Source: Halieaceae bacterium (lineage in GTDB: Bacteria; Pseudomonadota; Gammaproteobacteria; Pseudomonadales; Halieaceae). Taken from it: a DNA stretch of 64,000 nucleotides. The DNA lies in assembly GCA_003523185.1 (NCBI GenBank), contig DPGN01000021.1, positions 95,436 through 159,435 on the forward strand, written 5' to 3'. How positions within the stretch are numbered: the stretch's first letter is position 1; each line of letters starts with the position of its first letter. Shown one piece after another: positions 31,359 to 40,295 of the stretch. The position numbers were made by a program, and so were the translations under genes. A model generated the notes under the pieces. That model saw nothing but the letters and a program-made list of their open reading frames with translations, ran no database searches and was not told the DNA's origin.

Positions 31359-32198
31359 TCAGATGACAGGAACGGGTACTTCGAAGGCATGAATGGAAGC
31401 CGAGCGACGATCAAGACAAATGTCTCTATCGGTCGATTCAGAGGAGCTCACAAAAAGCGTTCGGCCTTCGTCACCACCCACCGCACAGGCGATGGCTTTT
31501 CGACCGGTTTGGATGCTGTCGGTTACCTCGCCACCCTCACGTACTCGCAGTACTGAGCCTGTGGTGGGCGAAGCGACCCAAATCGCTTCCTCGGCATCGA
31601 CGCAAATACCATCAGGTACATCACCCTCGGGCAGTTGAGCCCATAGCCTGCGATTGACCAAGTCCCCGGTAGCTTCAATATCCAAGGCCGTGAGACACCC
31701 GCGATAGGTCTCAGCCACAACAAGTGTGTTGCCACCATTGAGGAGTACCATGCCGTTCGCGAAAAGCAGATCACCGGCAGCAGCATGCACAGACTGGTCG
31801 GTATCAACGCGGGCTAAGGTGCCTGGTGCAATAGCTTCACCATCTTGGTGAACAAAACCGAAATTGCCTACCCATGCTCGACCTGTGGGATCAACGAGCA
31901 TGTCGTTGATGCGCCGCTCCGCGATGGCTGAAACGTCCGCGTACTTATTAAGTCCTTGCGCTTCGGACCATCGGTAAATGGTCTTATCCAACATGGATGA
32001 AATGAGAAGATCACCGTTGGGCAACCATCCCAGCCCTGAGGGCTGTTGTGGTACGGAGACAACTTTCTCTGGCAGCTCTCCCGGGACGACTCGGAACACG
32101 GCCTCGTCGTAAAAGTCTGAGAACCATAGTGCTCCCTCGTGCCATCGCGGACCTTCAATGAAGGTGAAACCCTGACAAATAAGTGTTCCGTTATCCAT
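31359..32198 (-). CDS. SMP-30/gluconolactonase family protein
   Basis: A 279-residue six-bladed beta-propeller of the SMP-30/gluconolactonase/LRE-like family, calcium- or zinc-dependent lactonases or esterases. Metal-ligand motifs are visible: the glutamate in TFIEGPRWHEG, the asparagine in LLFANGMVLLNG and the aspartate in VPDGICVDAEE. The chosen ATG is preceded by GGGAGGT at ideal distance, so the six extra codons of a longer ORF are unlikely to be used. It follows the acyl-CoA synthetase gene by 93 bp on the same strand and ends 58 bp before the box-1/box-2 operators. Confidence 0.87.
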   Translation of the reverse strand: MDNGTLICQGFTFIEGPRWHEGALWFSDFYDEAVFRVVPGELPEKVVSVPQQPSGLGWLPNGDLLISSMLDKTIYRWSEAQGLNKYADVSAIAERRINDMLVDPTGRAWVGNFGFVHQDGEAIAPGTLARVDTDQSVHAAAGDLLFANGMVLLNGGNTLVVAETYRGCLTALDIEATGDLVNRRLWAQLPEGDVPDGICVDAEEAIWVASPTTGSVLRVREGGEVTDSIQTGRKAIACAVGGDEGRTLFVSSSESTDRDICLDRRSASIHAFEVPVPVI

Positions 32199-32291
32199 TG
32201 TATTTACCTCCCGCACAGCTCGGGTATGGGATTTCCAGACCAGCGTAGTACTGATCTCTCTCAGACTTAATTGCGTTCGCTTTGGACTCGC

Positions 32292-33923
32292 TCAGTTTCC
32301 TGCGGCAATTTCCTGATCACGCAGTGTTCGCCGCATAATTTTCCCTGTGGTTGTCATAGGTAGGCTGTCGACAAATTCGATCAGCTTCGGGACCTCGTGT
32401 TTTGCGAGATGTTCCCTCACCAGCTCCTTAAGCGACTCAGCGAGTGTCTCAGTTGGTTCGGCACTTTCGGAGACAACGATAAAGGCTTTGATGATTTCGG
32501 TGCGGGTCTCATCGGGCACACCAATTACGGCCGCAAGCTGCACAGCAGGGCTTTTGAGTAAGCAATCCTCTATTTCTGTCGGTCCAATACGGTAGCCAGA
32601 GCTTGTAATCACATCATCCGTGCGACCGTGGAACCACAAGAATCCATCTGCGTCCTGCTCCCCTAGGTCACCGGTGATCATCCAATCATCAATGAATTTA
32701 CTTGCCGTCGCCTCGGGATTATTCAAGTAACCCGAGAACATTGCCGGATGCGGCCTCTTAATGGCGATGTTGCCCTGAACGCCACGCTCCACCTCATTCC
32801 CATCATCATCAACGATGGCGCAGACTGAACCAGGCATTGCCTTGCCCAAGGAGCCATGGCGAACCTCCATGAGTCTCGGGTTAGTGCCAATCATGCCGTT
32901 GCACTCAGTTTGTCCAAACCCCTCGCTAATCGTCAGTCCAAAGCGCTCATCGGCCCAAAGTGCTAATTCTTTCCCGACAGCTTCCCCGCCGCTCAACACC
33001 ACACGAAGCTGAAGTTCAGGAGACGCGTCGGAATCAATCTGGCGCATGAGTTTTAGTACCGTAGGCGTCAGCAGAGAGACCGTAATGTCATGCTGACCCA
33101 AAATGCGGAAGGCCGCTTGTGGGTTAAACCCTTCCATGTCGGTTGAGACGACTCTGCAGCCTGAGTACCACCCGACGAGGAGAATGTTGATGAGACCCGC
33201 AATCCATGCCCAATCGGCAGGTGACCACAGCGTATCGCCGTCTCTCGGACCATAGTCGTAGTAATACTCAAACAGCGGCTTGTTGCCAAGCAGGACACGG
33301 TGAGGCATCAGCACACCTTTAGGCTGGCCTGTCGTCCCGGAGGTAAAGCTAATCCAGGCCGTATCCTCGCTCCGCGTTTTCACATTATCAAAATCATCTG
33401 GGTGCTCTGAAATGGCGGCCCACAGCGATAAGGCGTTCGTAGGGGACTCATCATCGACTACCACGATGTGCTCAAGCGATGGGCATAGGCTCCGTATATT
33501 CTGAACTTTCTGCAGATTTGCTTTGTTGGTAATGCACACTTTTGCTTCAGTGCTCGATAGCCGATGTTCTATCGCATCGGGCCCAAAGAGCACGGAGGCC
33601 AAACAGGAAACGACGCCTGATTTGAAGCAGGCGAGGTGAGAGATAGCACACTCTGGCGATTGCGTGAGAAGTATGAGCGCACGATCACCTTGCGCCACAC
33701 CCAGACTGCGGAGCAGATTCGCGAGTTGATTCGAGTAGCGCTTTATCTCGGCAAAGGTGAAATGTTTGATCGAGCCGTCGAGACTTTCGTGAGTGATCGC
33801 AATACGGTCCGCGTCGTCAGCCCAACGGTCACAGACGGCGTCCGCAATATTGAAATACTCGGGAATCTGCCAATCAAACTTGCGGCAAATGTCTTCGTAA
33901 CTATCGCCAACTGGAAGGTCCAT
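32292..33923 (-). CDS. Acyl-CoA synthetase (AMP-forming)
   Basis: A 543-residue adenylate-forming enzyme that activates a carboxylic acid to its CoA thioester. Motifs in order: P-loop FTSGTTGQPKG, EGFGQTE, the hinge region WMITGDLG, DGFLWFHGRTDDVI with SSGYRIGPTEIE, and the C-terminal lysine in MTTTGKIMRR. It resembles the acetyl-CoA synthetase/medium-chain ACSM group. It is 104 bp downstream of an enoyl-CoA hydratase gene and 93 bp upstream of the SMP-30 gene, all on the minus strand, pointing to a shared acid-degradation route. Confidence 0.92.
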   Translation of the reverse strand: MDLPVGDSYEDICRKFDWQIPEYFNIADAVCDRWADDADRIAITHESLDGSIKHFTFAEIKRYSNQLANLLRSLGVAQGDRALILLTQSPECAISHLACFKSGVVSCLASVLFGPDAIEHRLSSTEAKVCITNKANLQKVQNIRSLCPSLEHIVVVDDESPTNALSLWAAISEHPDDFDNVKTRSEDTAWISFTSGTTGQPKGVLMPHRVLLGNKPLFEYYYDYGPRDGDTLWSPADWAWIAGLINILLVGWYSGCRVVSTDMEGFNPQAAFRILGQHDITVSLLTPTVLKLMRQIDSDASPELQLRVVLSGGEAVGKELALWADERFGLTISEGFGQTECNGMIGTNPRLMEVRHGSLGKAMPGSVCAIVDDDGNEVERGVQGNIAIKRPHPAMFSGYLNNPEATASKFIDDWMITGDLGEQDADGFLWFHGRTDDVITSSGYRIGPTEIEDCLLKSPAVQLAAVIGVPDETRTEIIKAFIVVSESAEPTETLAESLKELVREHLAKHEVPKLIEFVDSLPMTTTGKIMRRTLRDQEIAAGN

Positions 33924-34027
33924 AGATCACTCCTTTGCCTCTCGCTCACATGGGTGAATGAGTTGCTCGGTCTTTAGCCATACCTAGGAAAGATGAAAGC
34001 AGTACTTCGATTGCGTCCCACCATCCG

Positions 34028-34861
34028 TTAACCAAAGAGGTCCCGTCGCTTCTTAAAGGCCGCTTTGACGCCTTCTTTGCGTAGGGTTCTGAAAAAGTCT
34101 TTGAAACTATCGAACTGGTGATAAATGGCATCTAGATCGGCGCCACGTCTCACCGAGGCTTCCATACCCATGTTCTCAAACCACGTATTGGAGACCTCTT
34201 TAAGAATAGAAAGATTGTCGCTCGGCGCTCTGGCGATATGAGCTGCAGTCATTGCAACTCGTTCATCCAGTTCATCATGGGGGACTACCTCATTTACGAG
34301 GCCAATCTGTTGTGCCTCGGTTGCACTGATCAAGCGCGACGTATACAGCAACTCTTTTGTCTTTCGTAAGCCAATGAGCATCGGCCAGAACATGATGGAG
34401 GGCGGTATTCCCAGATCACGTCCCGCGGGGTGACCAAATCTAGCTCGCTCACTCACAATCGCGAGATCGCAAACCCCGAGTAGCTCTCCGGCGCCCGACA
34501 AGCAATCACCCTGTACTTTAGCTATGAGAGGTTTCGGATAGCGCCAAAGCTTCATCCAGTAATCGACAATGATGTGGACGTCATCTCTGTCCTGCCGAAT
34601 GTCGACCTGATCTTCAAAGTTGGCGGGGTATTGAGAGGTAATCCAATGCTCTTCACGCAAGTCGTAACCGGTTGAAAATGCTTTACCTGCAGCACCTATG
34701 ACGATGACACCTACGGTGTCGTCACGTTCGACGCTGTCCAACAGCGATTTTATTTCGTTCAGCACCTGCCAACACAGGGGATTGAGGTCATCCGGTCTGC
34801 TCAACGTGATAGTTAGCACACGGTCAACTTGCGAGACGGTAATCATTGAAGCATCGCTCAT
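34028..34861 (-). CDS. Enoyl-CoA hydratase/isomerase family protein
   Basis: A 277-residue crotonase-fold protein. The oxyanion-hole segments are visible: GAAGKAFSTGYDL and KVQGDCLSGAGELLGVCDL. In the second, where classical hydratases have a catalytic glutamate, there is GAGELL, so Glu may still be present, but the reaction (hydration, isomerisation or other) cannot be fixed. It starts 47 bp after the selenoprotein gene and is followed by the acyl-CoA synthetase. Confidence 0.88.
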   Translation of the reverse strand: MSDASMITVSQVDRVLTITLSRPDDLNPLCWQVLNEIKSLLDSVERDDTVGVIVIGAAGKAFSTGYDLREEHWITSQYPANFEDQVDIRQDRDDVHIIVDYWMKLWRYPKPLIAKVQGDCLSGAGELLGVCDLAIVSERARFGHPAGRDLGIPPSIMFWPMLIGLRKTKELLYTSRLISATEAQQIGLVNEVVPHDELDERVAMTAAHIARAPSDNLSILKEVSNTWFENMGMEASVRRGADLDAIYHQFDSFKDFFRTLRKEGVKAAFKKRRDLFG

Positions 34862-34908
34862 GGGGTGACTCTCTGTTTATTAAAATGAATTCAGTAATTC
34901 TTTTCTGT

Positions 34909-36066
34909 CTATTCGTTGATCTCTTCCTGAATATCCATGCGGCCCCATGTCGCTCGAATATCGATCACAATCCACGCGAGCCACAAGACAAGTCCGGTCA
35001 GGACCCAGATTTTTGGCAGTAAGGCGAAGCCAAGCACCCATAGCAGCCCAAAGGGCGGCCATCGACGAAAGGCTTTTCTGAAGCGCACCGGGGTCGATTC
35101 AGCACCTGGTGAATAAGCAAACGACTTGGCCCCGAGGAACCACCCGTTTGCGATGAGCGCTGCCATGAAGACGATGCGAGGTGGAGGCGGGCTATCAATT
35201 TCAGGGTCGTCATCGTGCGGTGCATCACCCGAGGTCTCTCCTGCCAAGAGCGAGTCGTCAATAGATCGCCATACGTACTCTGCCGTTGGGCGGGCGACCG
35301 TACCGTTTAAGTTCGCGTGTGATGGTACCGATCGCCAGCGGTAAAGGATGCGACTCGATTGTGTTATTGCCAGAACGCCCGGCTGGAAAAATCCCTTTGG
35401 GTGTTCAACAGTCCAATCCGCACCGCGTTGCAAGAATTCGGTATCCCCTCTATTGGCGTACAGGGTCAGCCAGTCTCGCTCGTTACAAATTCTTGGAATC
35501 TCTTGATGGGGATCACCGATGTTCTCGAAGTTTAGATTCCAGTGTTCATGGGCCTGATCAGCAAGGTATTGGGGCTCACTGGTAATGGCATACACCTCAC
35601 CCCCCGCAGCTCGAACTTTGTCGACCACGCCAGAGTCAATATAGCCCCGCAACTCGGAGCGACAGGGAGGTCACCAAAATCCGCGGTAAAAAAGTAGAAC
35701 CACAAAGGCGTGTTGCGCCATGACACTGTCCAGCCATCCCAAGCGAGCACCAGGTGGTGGATCGAGTTCCGCTTGAGGTTTCCCTGGGAGTGTGTGCAGA
35801 AGATCTGCGTGCTGGACCAGAAAGTTAGAACCCTCTCCAGATAACTTAAAGGTTCGTTGCTCGCACCGATCACCGCCGCAAAGAATTAACTTGAGTTCGT
35901 TGGAACCAGAGAGGGCCTTATCGACATCAATAATGCCGGTGACCTTGAACGTATCGCCAGCCGCGTCAGGTGAATCATTGAACCATGCGACCGCTGCATC
36001 CACGCGAGACATTAGTGGTTCCGGTATGTGTTCGTTGACTTGCACTCCCATGCGGTCACCATTCAT
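34909..36066 (-). CDS. Selenocysteine-containing redoxin (AhpC/TSA-like) membrane protein
   Basis: One 386-codon frame with a single in-frame UGA at 35671-35673, read here as selenocysteine 132; it would otherwise appear as two ORFs of 131 and 247 residues. The UGA falls exactly at the first position of the redox motif: VVLLFYRGFW, then Sec, then PPCRSELRG, giving UxxC with Cys135. Peroxiredoxin-like relatives have Cys there (FYRGxWCPxC). Residues 1-105 form an N-terminal domain with CGGDRCEQ; the thioredoxin-fold domain spans about 108-260 (GGEVYAITSEP, KGFFQPGVLAI); a proline/acid-rich linker and two or three hydrophobic segments (about 296-313 and 339-370) follow. The start could also be Met6 at 36051. 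No selA, selB, selC or selD is in the window. A nonsense mutation is the alternative. Confidence 0.82.
35640..35664 (-). promoter_or_regulatory. Candidate bacterial SECIS element
   Basis: On the minus strand, 6 nt after the UGA, UGUCGCUCC pairs with GGGGCUAUA: nine stem levels with two G-U pairs and one mismatch. The 7-nt apical loop GAGUUGC (35649-35655) begins with G. The loop lies 15 nt from the UGA, close to the distance in E. coli fdhF and inside the range known for bacterial SECIS hairpins. Folding was done by eye only. Confidence 0.6.
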
Positions 36067-36264
36067 TCCTCAACGACCACACGCTAAGCGATGTGTTGTT
36101 TCAGCGCAACAAGGACAAACGAAGCGGGGTAGAGAGTGAGCTGTAGCTGCAGTTAGGGATAGTCGCGGTGGCCCCTGTGGCTAGATAAGGGAACATATCG
36201 TGTTGCAGGCTATATACTCAGAACTGTTGATGTTTTATTCGCAGCGACGCTGCACAGTCCAGAC

Positions 36265-38322
36265 ATGTATATCCGACGTCCATCCGCACTTCTCTGCTTG
36301 CTACTGCTGTCCGCTACCGTTTCTCTGGTTGAGGCCAGCACTGCGAACGAAGAAACGATTCGTCGGACCTATTACCCCGAGGATTTTTCGCAGTTTGTTC
36401 CGCGATCAGCGCTCGACTTAGTCAAGCAAGTGCCGGGCTTTAATGTTGACGAAGGCGGGGATGATCGAGGGTTTGGACAGGCGGACACCAATGTACTTAT
36501 CAACGGCCGCCGTGTGTCGGGCAAGTCAAATGGTCCTGCGGCGGCGCTTGAGCGACTCTCGGTCGACAGCGTCATTCGACTCGAGGTTGTTGATGGCGCC
36601 AGTCTGGATATCGGAGGTATTTCAGGCCAAGTGGTCAATGTCATCACTACAACAGAGCGCGAAGTCACCGGCCTATATCGCTACACCCCCCGATTCCGTC
36701 CTACTGGTGGTAATTCCGAGGAGCGTCTTCGCGAATTTACAGTCGCTATGACCGGCGGAGGAAATAACTCCGAGTGGACTGTGAGTATCGCCAACGAGCA
36801 GCGCAACTTTAGTGACGCTGGCAGCGAAGAAGTTCGAGACTCTGGCGGGGAGCTTACCGATACGCGCTATGAAAAAGGTATTAATCAATCCGACCGCCCG
36901 TCAGTCTCTGGGTCGTATTCGCGTGAAACGGATAACGGGAGCTTATTCAACCTCGTTGCCGAGCTGAACGGGAACTACTCGGACAGGGGTGAAACCTCCA
37001 GGCGGCTCGTGGGGAGCCCTGATGAGAACACGCGCGTTCTCGATTCGTCTGAAGATGAGCATAACTACGAGATCGGTGCGGATTACGAGTTCGAACTGGG
37101 TGCGGGACGATTGAAGCTGATTGGGCTGCATCGCTTTGAGTCGAGCCCGACGCTTGATCGCACTGCCACAACATTTGTAAATGGTCTGGTCGAGGGGACG
37201 GCATTCACGCGCCAAGCCGATGAGGCAGAATCCATTATCAGAACTGAGTTCTCTTTCCCCGCCTGGGACAGCCAGTGGCGATGGTCGGTGGAGGCGACGG
37301 AGAATTACCTCGATCTAGACTCTCAGCTCGACAGACTCAACACCGACGGTGTGTTTATTCCAGTCGATCTCCCTGACGCGAAGGCGCGTGTCGAAGAGAC
37401 GCGCACCGAGTCAACACTCAATGTCAGCAAGCGACTGAATGAGTATTTGACCCTTCAGGCAACGGTAGGCGCGGAGTACTCGGAAATCAGGCAGACCGGC
37501 AGCTCCAATGTCACACGCGATTTTGTTCGTCCAAAAGGTTTTCTCGCACTGAACTACAAACCTGCGAATGACCTGTTTCTCTCAGCAAAGTTAGAGCGAG
37601 CAGTGGAGCAGCTAAGATTTTTTGATTTCATCGCGTCGGTGGATGTGAATCAGGAGCGAGAAGACGTTACCAACGTTAATTTGGTGCCGCCGCAGTCCTG
37701 GGACTTTACTCTTGAAGCCCAGCAGTCCTTGGGTAAGTCGGGCAACCTGACCTTGAGCTTGTTCTATGAAGACTTAGAAGACATCGTGGACCGGATTCCT
37801 ATCGGGGGAGGTGGTCAAGCGCCCGGGAATATCGACAGTGCCTCGGCGTATGGTGGCTTCTTCGATGCGACATTACTCAGTGATGAGTTCCTCTGGAAAG
37901 GCGGCCGCGCAGATCTCTCGCTCGGTTATATGACCTCTAAAGTGAAGGACCCCATATTAGGTAACACACGGAAAATCAGTGGCAATTTTTACAAGTCCTA
38001 TGAGCTGAGCCTTCGGCAGGACTTTAACGGTACGCCTTGGGCTATCGGTGCGGTTGTCGACTATGGGGAACAGGCTCCCAGCGTCAGAATCGATGAAGTC
38101 AGTTTCAACAACAAAAGTCGCGGAACACTCTACGTCTACGTTGAACACAAGGATGTGATGGGGCTGACCCTCAAGGCTTTTGCGTGGAATTTGTTAGGTG
38201 CTGAAAACCGCTTCCGGCGAACGGTTTACAGTGACCGACTGGCCGATGATGTCCTGTTTTCAGAGCGCCGAAGCCGCAACTTTGGCTACTCTTACACCTT
38301 TGTCATTGAGGGCGCTTTTTAG
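36265..38322 (+). CDS. TonB-dependent receptor-like outer-membrane protein
   Basis: A 685-residue outer-membrane protein with a signal peptide (about residues 1-25). Residues about 45-135 form a plug domain: SALDLVKQVPGFNVDEG, VLINGRRVSGKSNGPAAALE and IRLEVVDGASLDIGG. The remainder is repeated amphipathic strands typical of a 22-strand barrel, and it ends in Phe, the usual barrel C-terminus. No carboxypeptidase-like extension or clear TonB box is seen before the plug. Barrel families of this type import siderophores, sugars or peptides; the substrate here is unknown. It has no co-directional partner. Confidence 0.85.
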   Translation: MYIRRPSALLCLLLLSATVSLVEASTANEETIRRTYYPEDFSQFVPRSALDLVKQVPGFNVDEGGDDRGFGQADTNVLINGRRVSGKSNGPAAALERLSVDSVIRLEVVDGASLDIGGISGQVVNVITTTEREVTGLYRYTPRFRPTGGNSEERLREFTVAMTGGGNNSEWTVSIANEQRNFSDAGSEEVRDSGGELTDTRYEKGINQSDRPSVSGSYSRETDNGSLFNLVAELNGNYSDRGETSRRLVGSPDENTRVLDSSEDEHNYEIGADYEFELGAGRLKLIGLHRFESSPTLDRTATTFVNGLVEGTAFTRQADEAESIIRTEFSFPAWDSQWRWSVEATENYLDLDSQLDRLNTDGVFIPVDLPDAKARVEETRTESTLNVSKRLNEYLTLQATVGAEYSEIRQTGSSNVTRDFVRPKGFLALNYKPANDLFLSAKLERAVEQLRFFDFIASVDVNQEREDVTNVNLVPPQSWDFTLEAQQSLGKSGNLTLSLFYEDLEDIVDRIPIGGGGQAPGNIDSASAYGGFFDATLLSDEFLWKGGRADLSLGYMTSKVKDPILGNTRKISGNFYKSYELSLRQDFNGTPWAIGAVVDYGEQAPSVRIDEVSFNNKSRGTLYVYVEHKDVMGLTLKAFAWNLLGAENRFRRTVYSDRLADDVLFSERRSRNFGYSYTFVIEGAF

Positions 38323-38734
38323 CAAAAGCCCAGTGAACCCAAGCATCTTTTTAATGCAACCTACTGGGGCGGTGTACTGCGATATCACCCAAGCCTGCCC
38401 AGCACTTGGATACACCTGTCCCCAAAGAGCACCATAAGTGCTTGTGCCAATATCGTTCCCTTAAATTGCTGCACACTCACGTCCTCGAAGGCTTGGTTAA
38501 CGAGACCATATGCTGCGATCAAGGCTACTTAGCAGGATGCGCGCGTTGCACAAAAGAAGCAGAAACCTGCTGTGGGTCTGACCTCTTTAGGCGGATCGCG
38601 CGCTGACCTCCTCGTTCTCTGATGTAAAGTCACGGGTCGCTATCCTCGATAGGGTTTTTTGGTGAAATCTAGGAAAAACTCAGTACATTAAGGTCATCAA
38701 GAACATGGCTCAGCAGCTTAAGCGGAGGTATGTC
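38323..38734. other. Long intergenic region with a cysteine-rich unsupported ORF
   Basis: About 410 bp. A TTG-initiated frame at 38406-38608 encodes 66 residues with four cysteine clusters (CLC, CC, CARC, CC) but has no good start or ribosome-binding site. The downstream part holds TCCTCGATAGGGTTTTTT near 38642, which could be a weak terminator. No RNA gene is recognised. Confidence 0.35.
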
Positions 38735-39166
38735 ATGGAGCTTACTTTTTTCCAACTTTTGCAGCTGGTGGATATCACGATCAACCGGTTGGAGTCAGTG
38801 TTTCAGTTTTGGCTCAGTGCTACCTTTGCCGCGATCGTCGCGAGTCACTTAGCAAACGACAGACTGACGAGGGCCTATGCGAGCATGCTGACGGGGCTTT
38901 ATTTGGTGTTCACTTTTTCCGTTGTGGTTCGCATGATGGCTTTCCGCGAGACGTTAGAGCGATACTTCTTACAGGTGGCGGAAATGAGAGGGGATTCTCT
39001 CGGCTCTTCGGTGGTGGGTTTGGTCAACGGAAGCATCTGGGCGACCGTCATTTTGGGCACCATTGCTACAGTAGTGTTTATCTGGCACTCCTACCTGACT
39101 GCGAGGGAGACAAGGTCGAGCATCGACCCTGTAGTAAATGGGCCAACACAGGATGCCCAGAGCTAA
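38735..39166 (+). CDS. Hypothetical membrane protein
   Basis: A 143-residue inner-membrane protein with about three hydrophobic helices (around residues 15-40, 45-67 and 95-118). The start is the ATG preceded by GGAGGT five bases away; an ATG at 38705 in the same frame lacks such a site. The tail after the last helix is polar. I do not recognise the family, and the flanking genes give no hint. Confidence 0.65.
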   Translation: MELTFFQLLQLVDITINRLESVFQFWLSATFAAIVASHLANDRLTRAYASMLTGLYLVFTFSVVVRMMAFRETLERYFLQVAEMRGDSLGSSVVGLVNGSIWATVILGTIATVVFIWHSYLTARETRSSIDPVVNGPTQDAQS

Positions 39167-39231
39167 CAGTATTGGGGATTATTTTCTAAAGAGTTGTACG
39201 ACCTACGGGGTTTTGATGTCGCTAGGTGATG

Positions 39232-40176
39232 TTACTCCACAGAGCTCCGAACAATTTCGAGTTCCCGTGTGATAACGGATCCGATCGCTGCATGTGAAAT
39301 TCGGGATCTTGGTAATTGTAAAGTTGATGCGATGTTTTCAGCCGCTGCAATGCCAGTGCAGTGACCACCCATCATGAGATTCAGCCCCGCTTTTTCAAGC
39401 CATCTTGCGGTTTCATCCAATGTTGACGAATCTGCTTTCCAAAGATGGAACCCCCCCATAATTGAATAGATTGGCGCATCCTTGATTTTCTTCAGTGTCT
39501 CACCAGTGTTCATGAGCCCTGAGTGACCGCATCCAGACGTCATCATCCAGCCCTTATCCGTCAGGTAGCCCAAGGATTGATCGTCATGAATGATATCTGG
39601 GATGGGACCATTTTTCGTTTCTAGAAACAGCCCGCTCGGGCCGTTATACGATTCGATCTCACGAGGCACTGGGCCCGTGATCCACAATGCAGGCGCGATT
39701 TGAGTGGGTGAGTCCACTACGATAAAAGTAATACCAGCGGCTTCCGCGGCCTCCTTGAACTCAGCGGTGGTGTCAAAATCTCCCGGCCCAACTAAACGTC
39801 CTTCTGCCGTTCGGCGTTGGTCAAAAAAGCCCTTAGCGACATAGACCTTACTCAGCGCGGCGGAATTCTCCTTTCGAAAGTGCTCCCTCAGCACCAGCAA
39901 TCCCCCTGTGTGATCACCGTGGAAGTGGCTTAAAACGACTTTTTCAACAGATGCGAGGTCTACGCCAAGGTGCAGGACGTTGTGCAGCACGGTGTCACTC
40001 TTAAAGCCCGTATCAAATAAAACCGAGTCGTCTTCGCCTTCGAAGAGGGCTGAAAAGCTCCACTCACCTAGACCTCCGTAGTCTGCAATGTTCGTCGATA
40101 GCACCGTGACTTTGTAGGCGTTCTCGGCGAAAGCTGTTGAAGACAAAATGAGTAACAGGGCTAGAAGTTTTTTCAT
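39232..40176 (-). CDS. Exported metallo-beta-lactamase-fold hydrolase
   Basis: A 314-residue protein with a signal peptide (MKKLLALLLILSSTAFA, residues 1-17). The zinc-binding motif HxHxDH is intact in LSHFHGDHTGG, with a further histidine in MTSGCGHSGLMNT and the C-terminal GGHCTG. This layout matches the MBL subgroup related to archaeal 7,8-dihydropterin-6-methyl-4-(beta-D-ribofuranosyl)-aminobenzene-5'-phosphate synthase-like proteins (COG1237), here exported. The substrate is unknown. It follows the yghU gene by 119 bp on the same strand. Confidence 0.85.
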   Translation of the reverse strand: MKKLLALLLILSSTAFAENAYKVTVLSTNIADYGGLGEWSFSALFEGEDDSVLFDTGFKSDTVLHNVLHLGVDLASVEKVVLSHFHGDHTGGLLVLREHFRKENSAALSKVYVAKGFFDQRRTAEGRLVGPGDFDTTAEFKEAAEAAGITFIVVDSPTQIAPALWITGPVPREIESYNGPSGLFLETKNGPIPDIIHDDQSLGYLTDKGWMMTSGCGHSGLMNTGETLKKIKDAPIYSIMGGFHLWKADSSTLDETARWLEKAGLNLMMGGHCTGIAAAENIASTLQLPRSRISHAAIGSVITRELEIVRSSVE

Positions 40177-40295
40177 GCTGTTCGCCTACTAGATAGTGGG
40201 TGCCCCAATGTTGGCAGACTGAAGTGCTTGCTAATCGAGATCGTCTCGGCTTGGCGCAGTCGTTTATTATTTGAACTGTCGGTTCGCTCCATCCT

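Noticed and set aside
34909..35652. A separate 247-residue TTG-initiated gene
   Set aside because: It is the continuation, in the same frame, of 35671-36066 across a single UGA; its start lies inside the redoxin domain and has no ribosome-binding site. It is reported as one selenoprotein gene instead.
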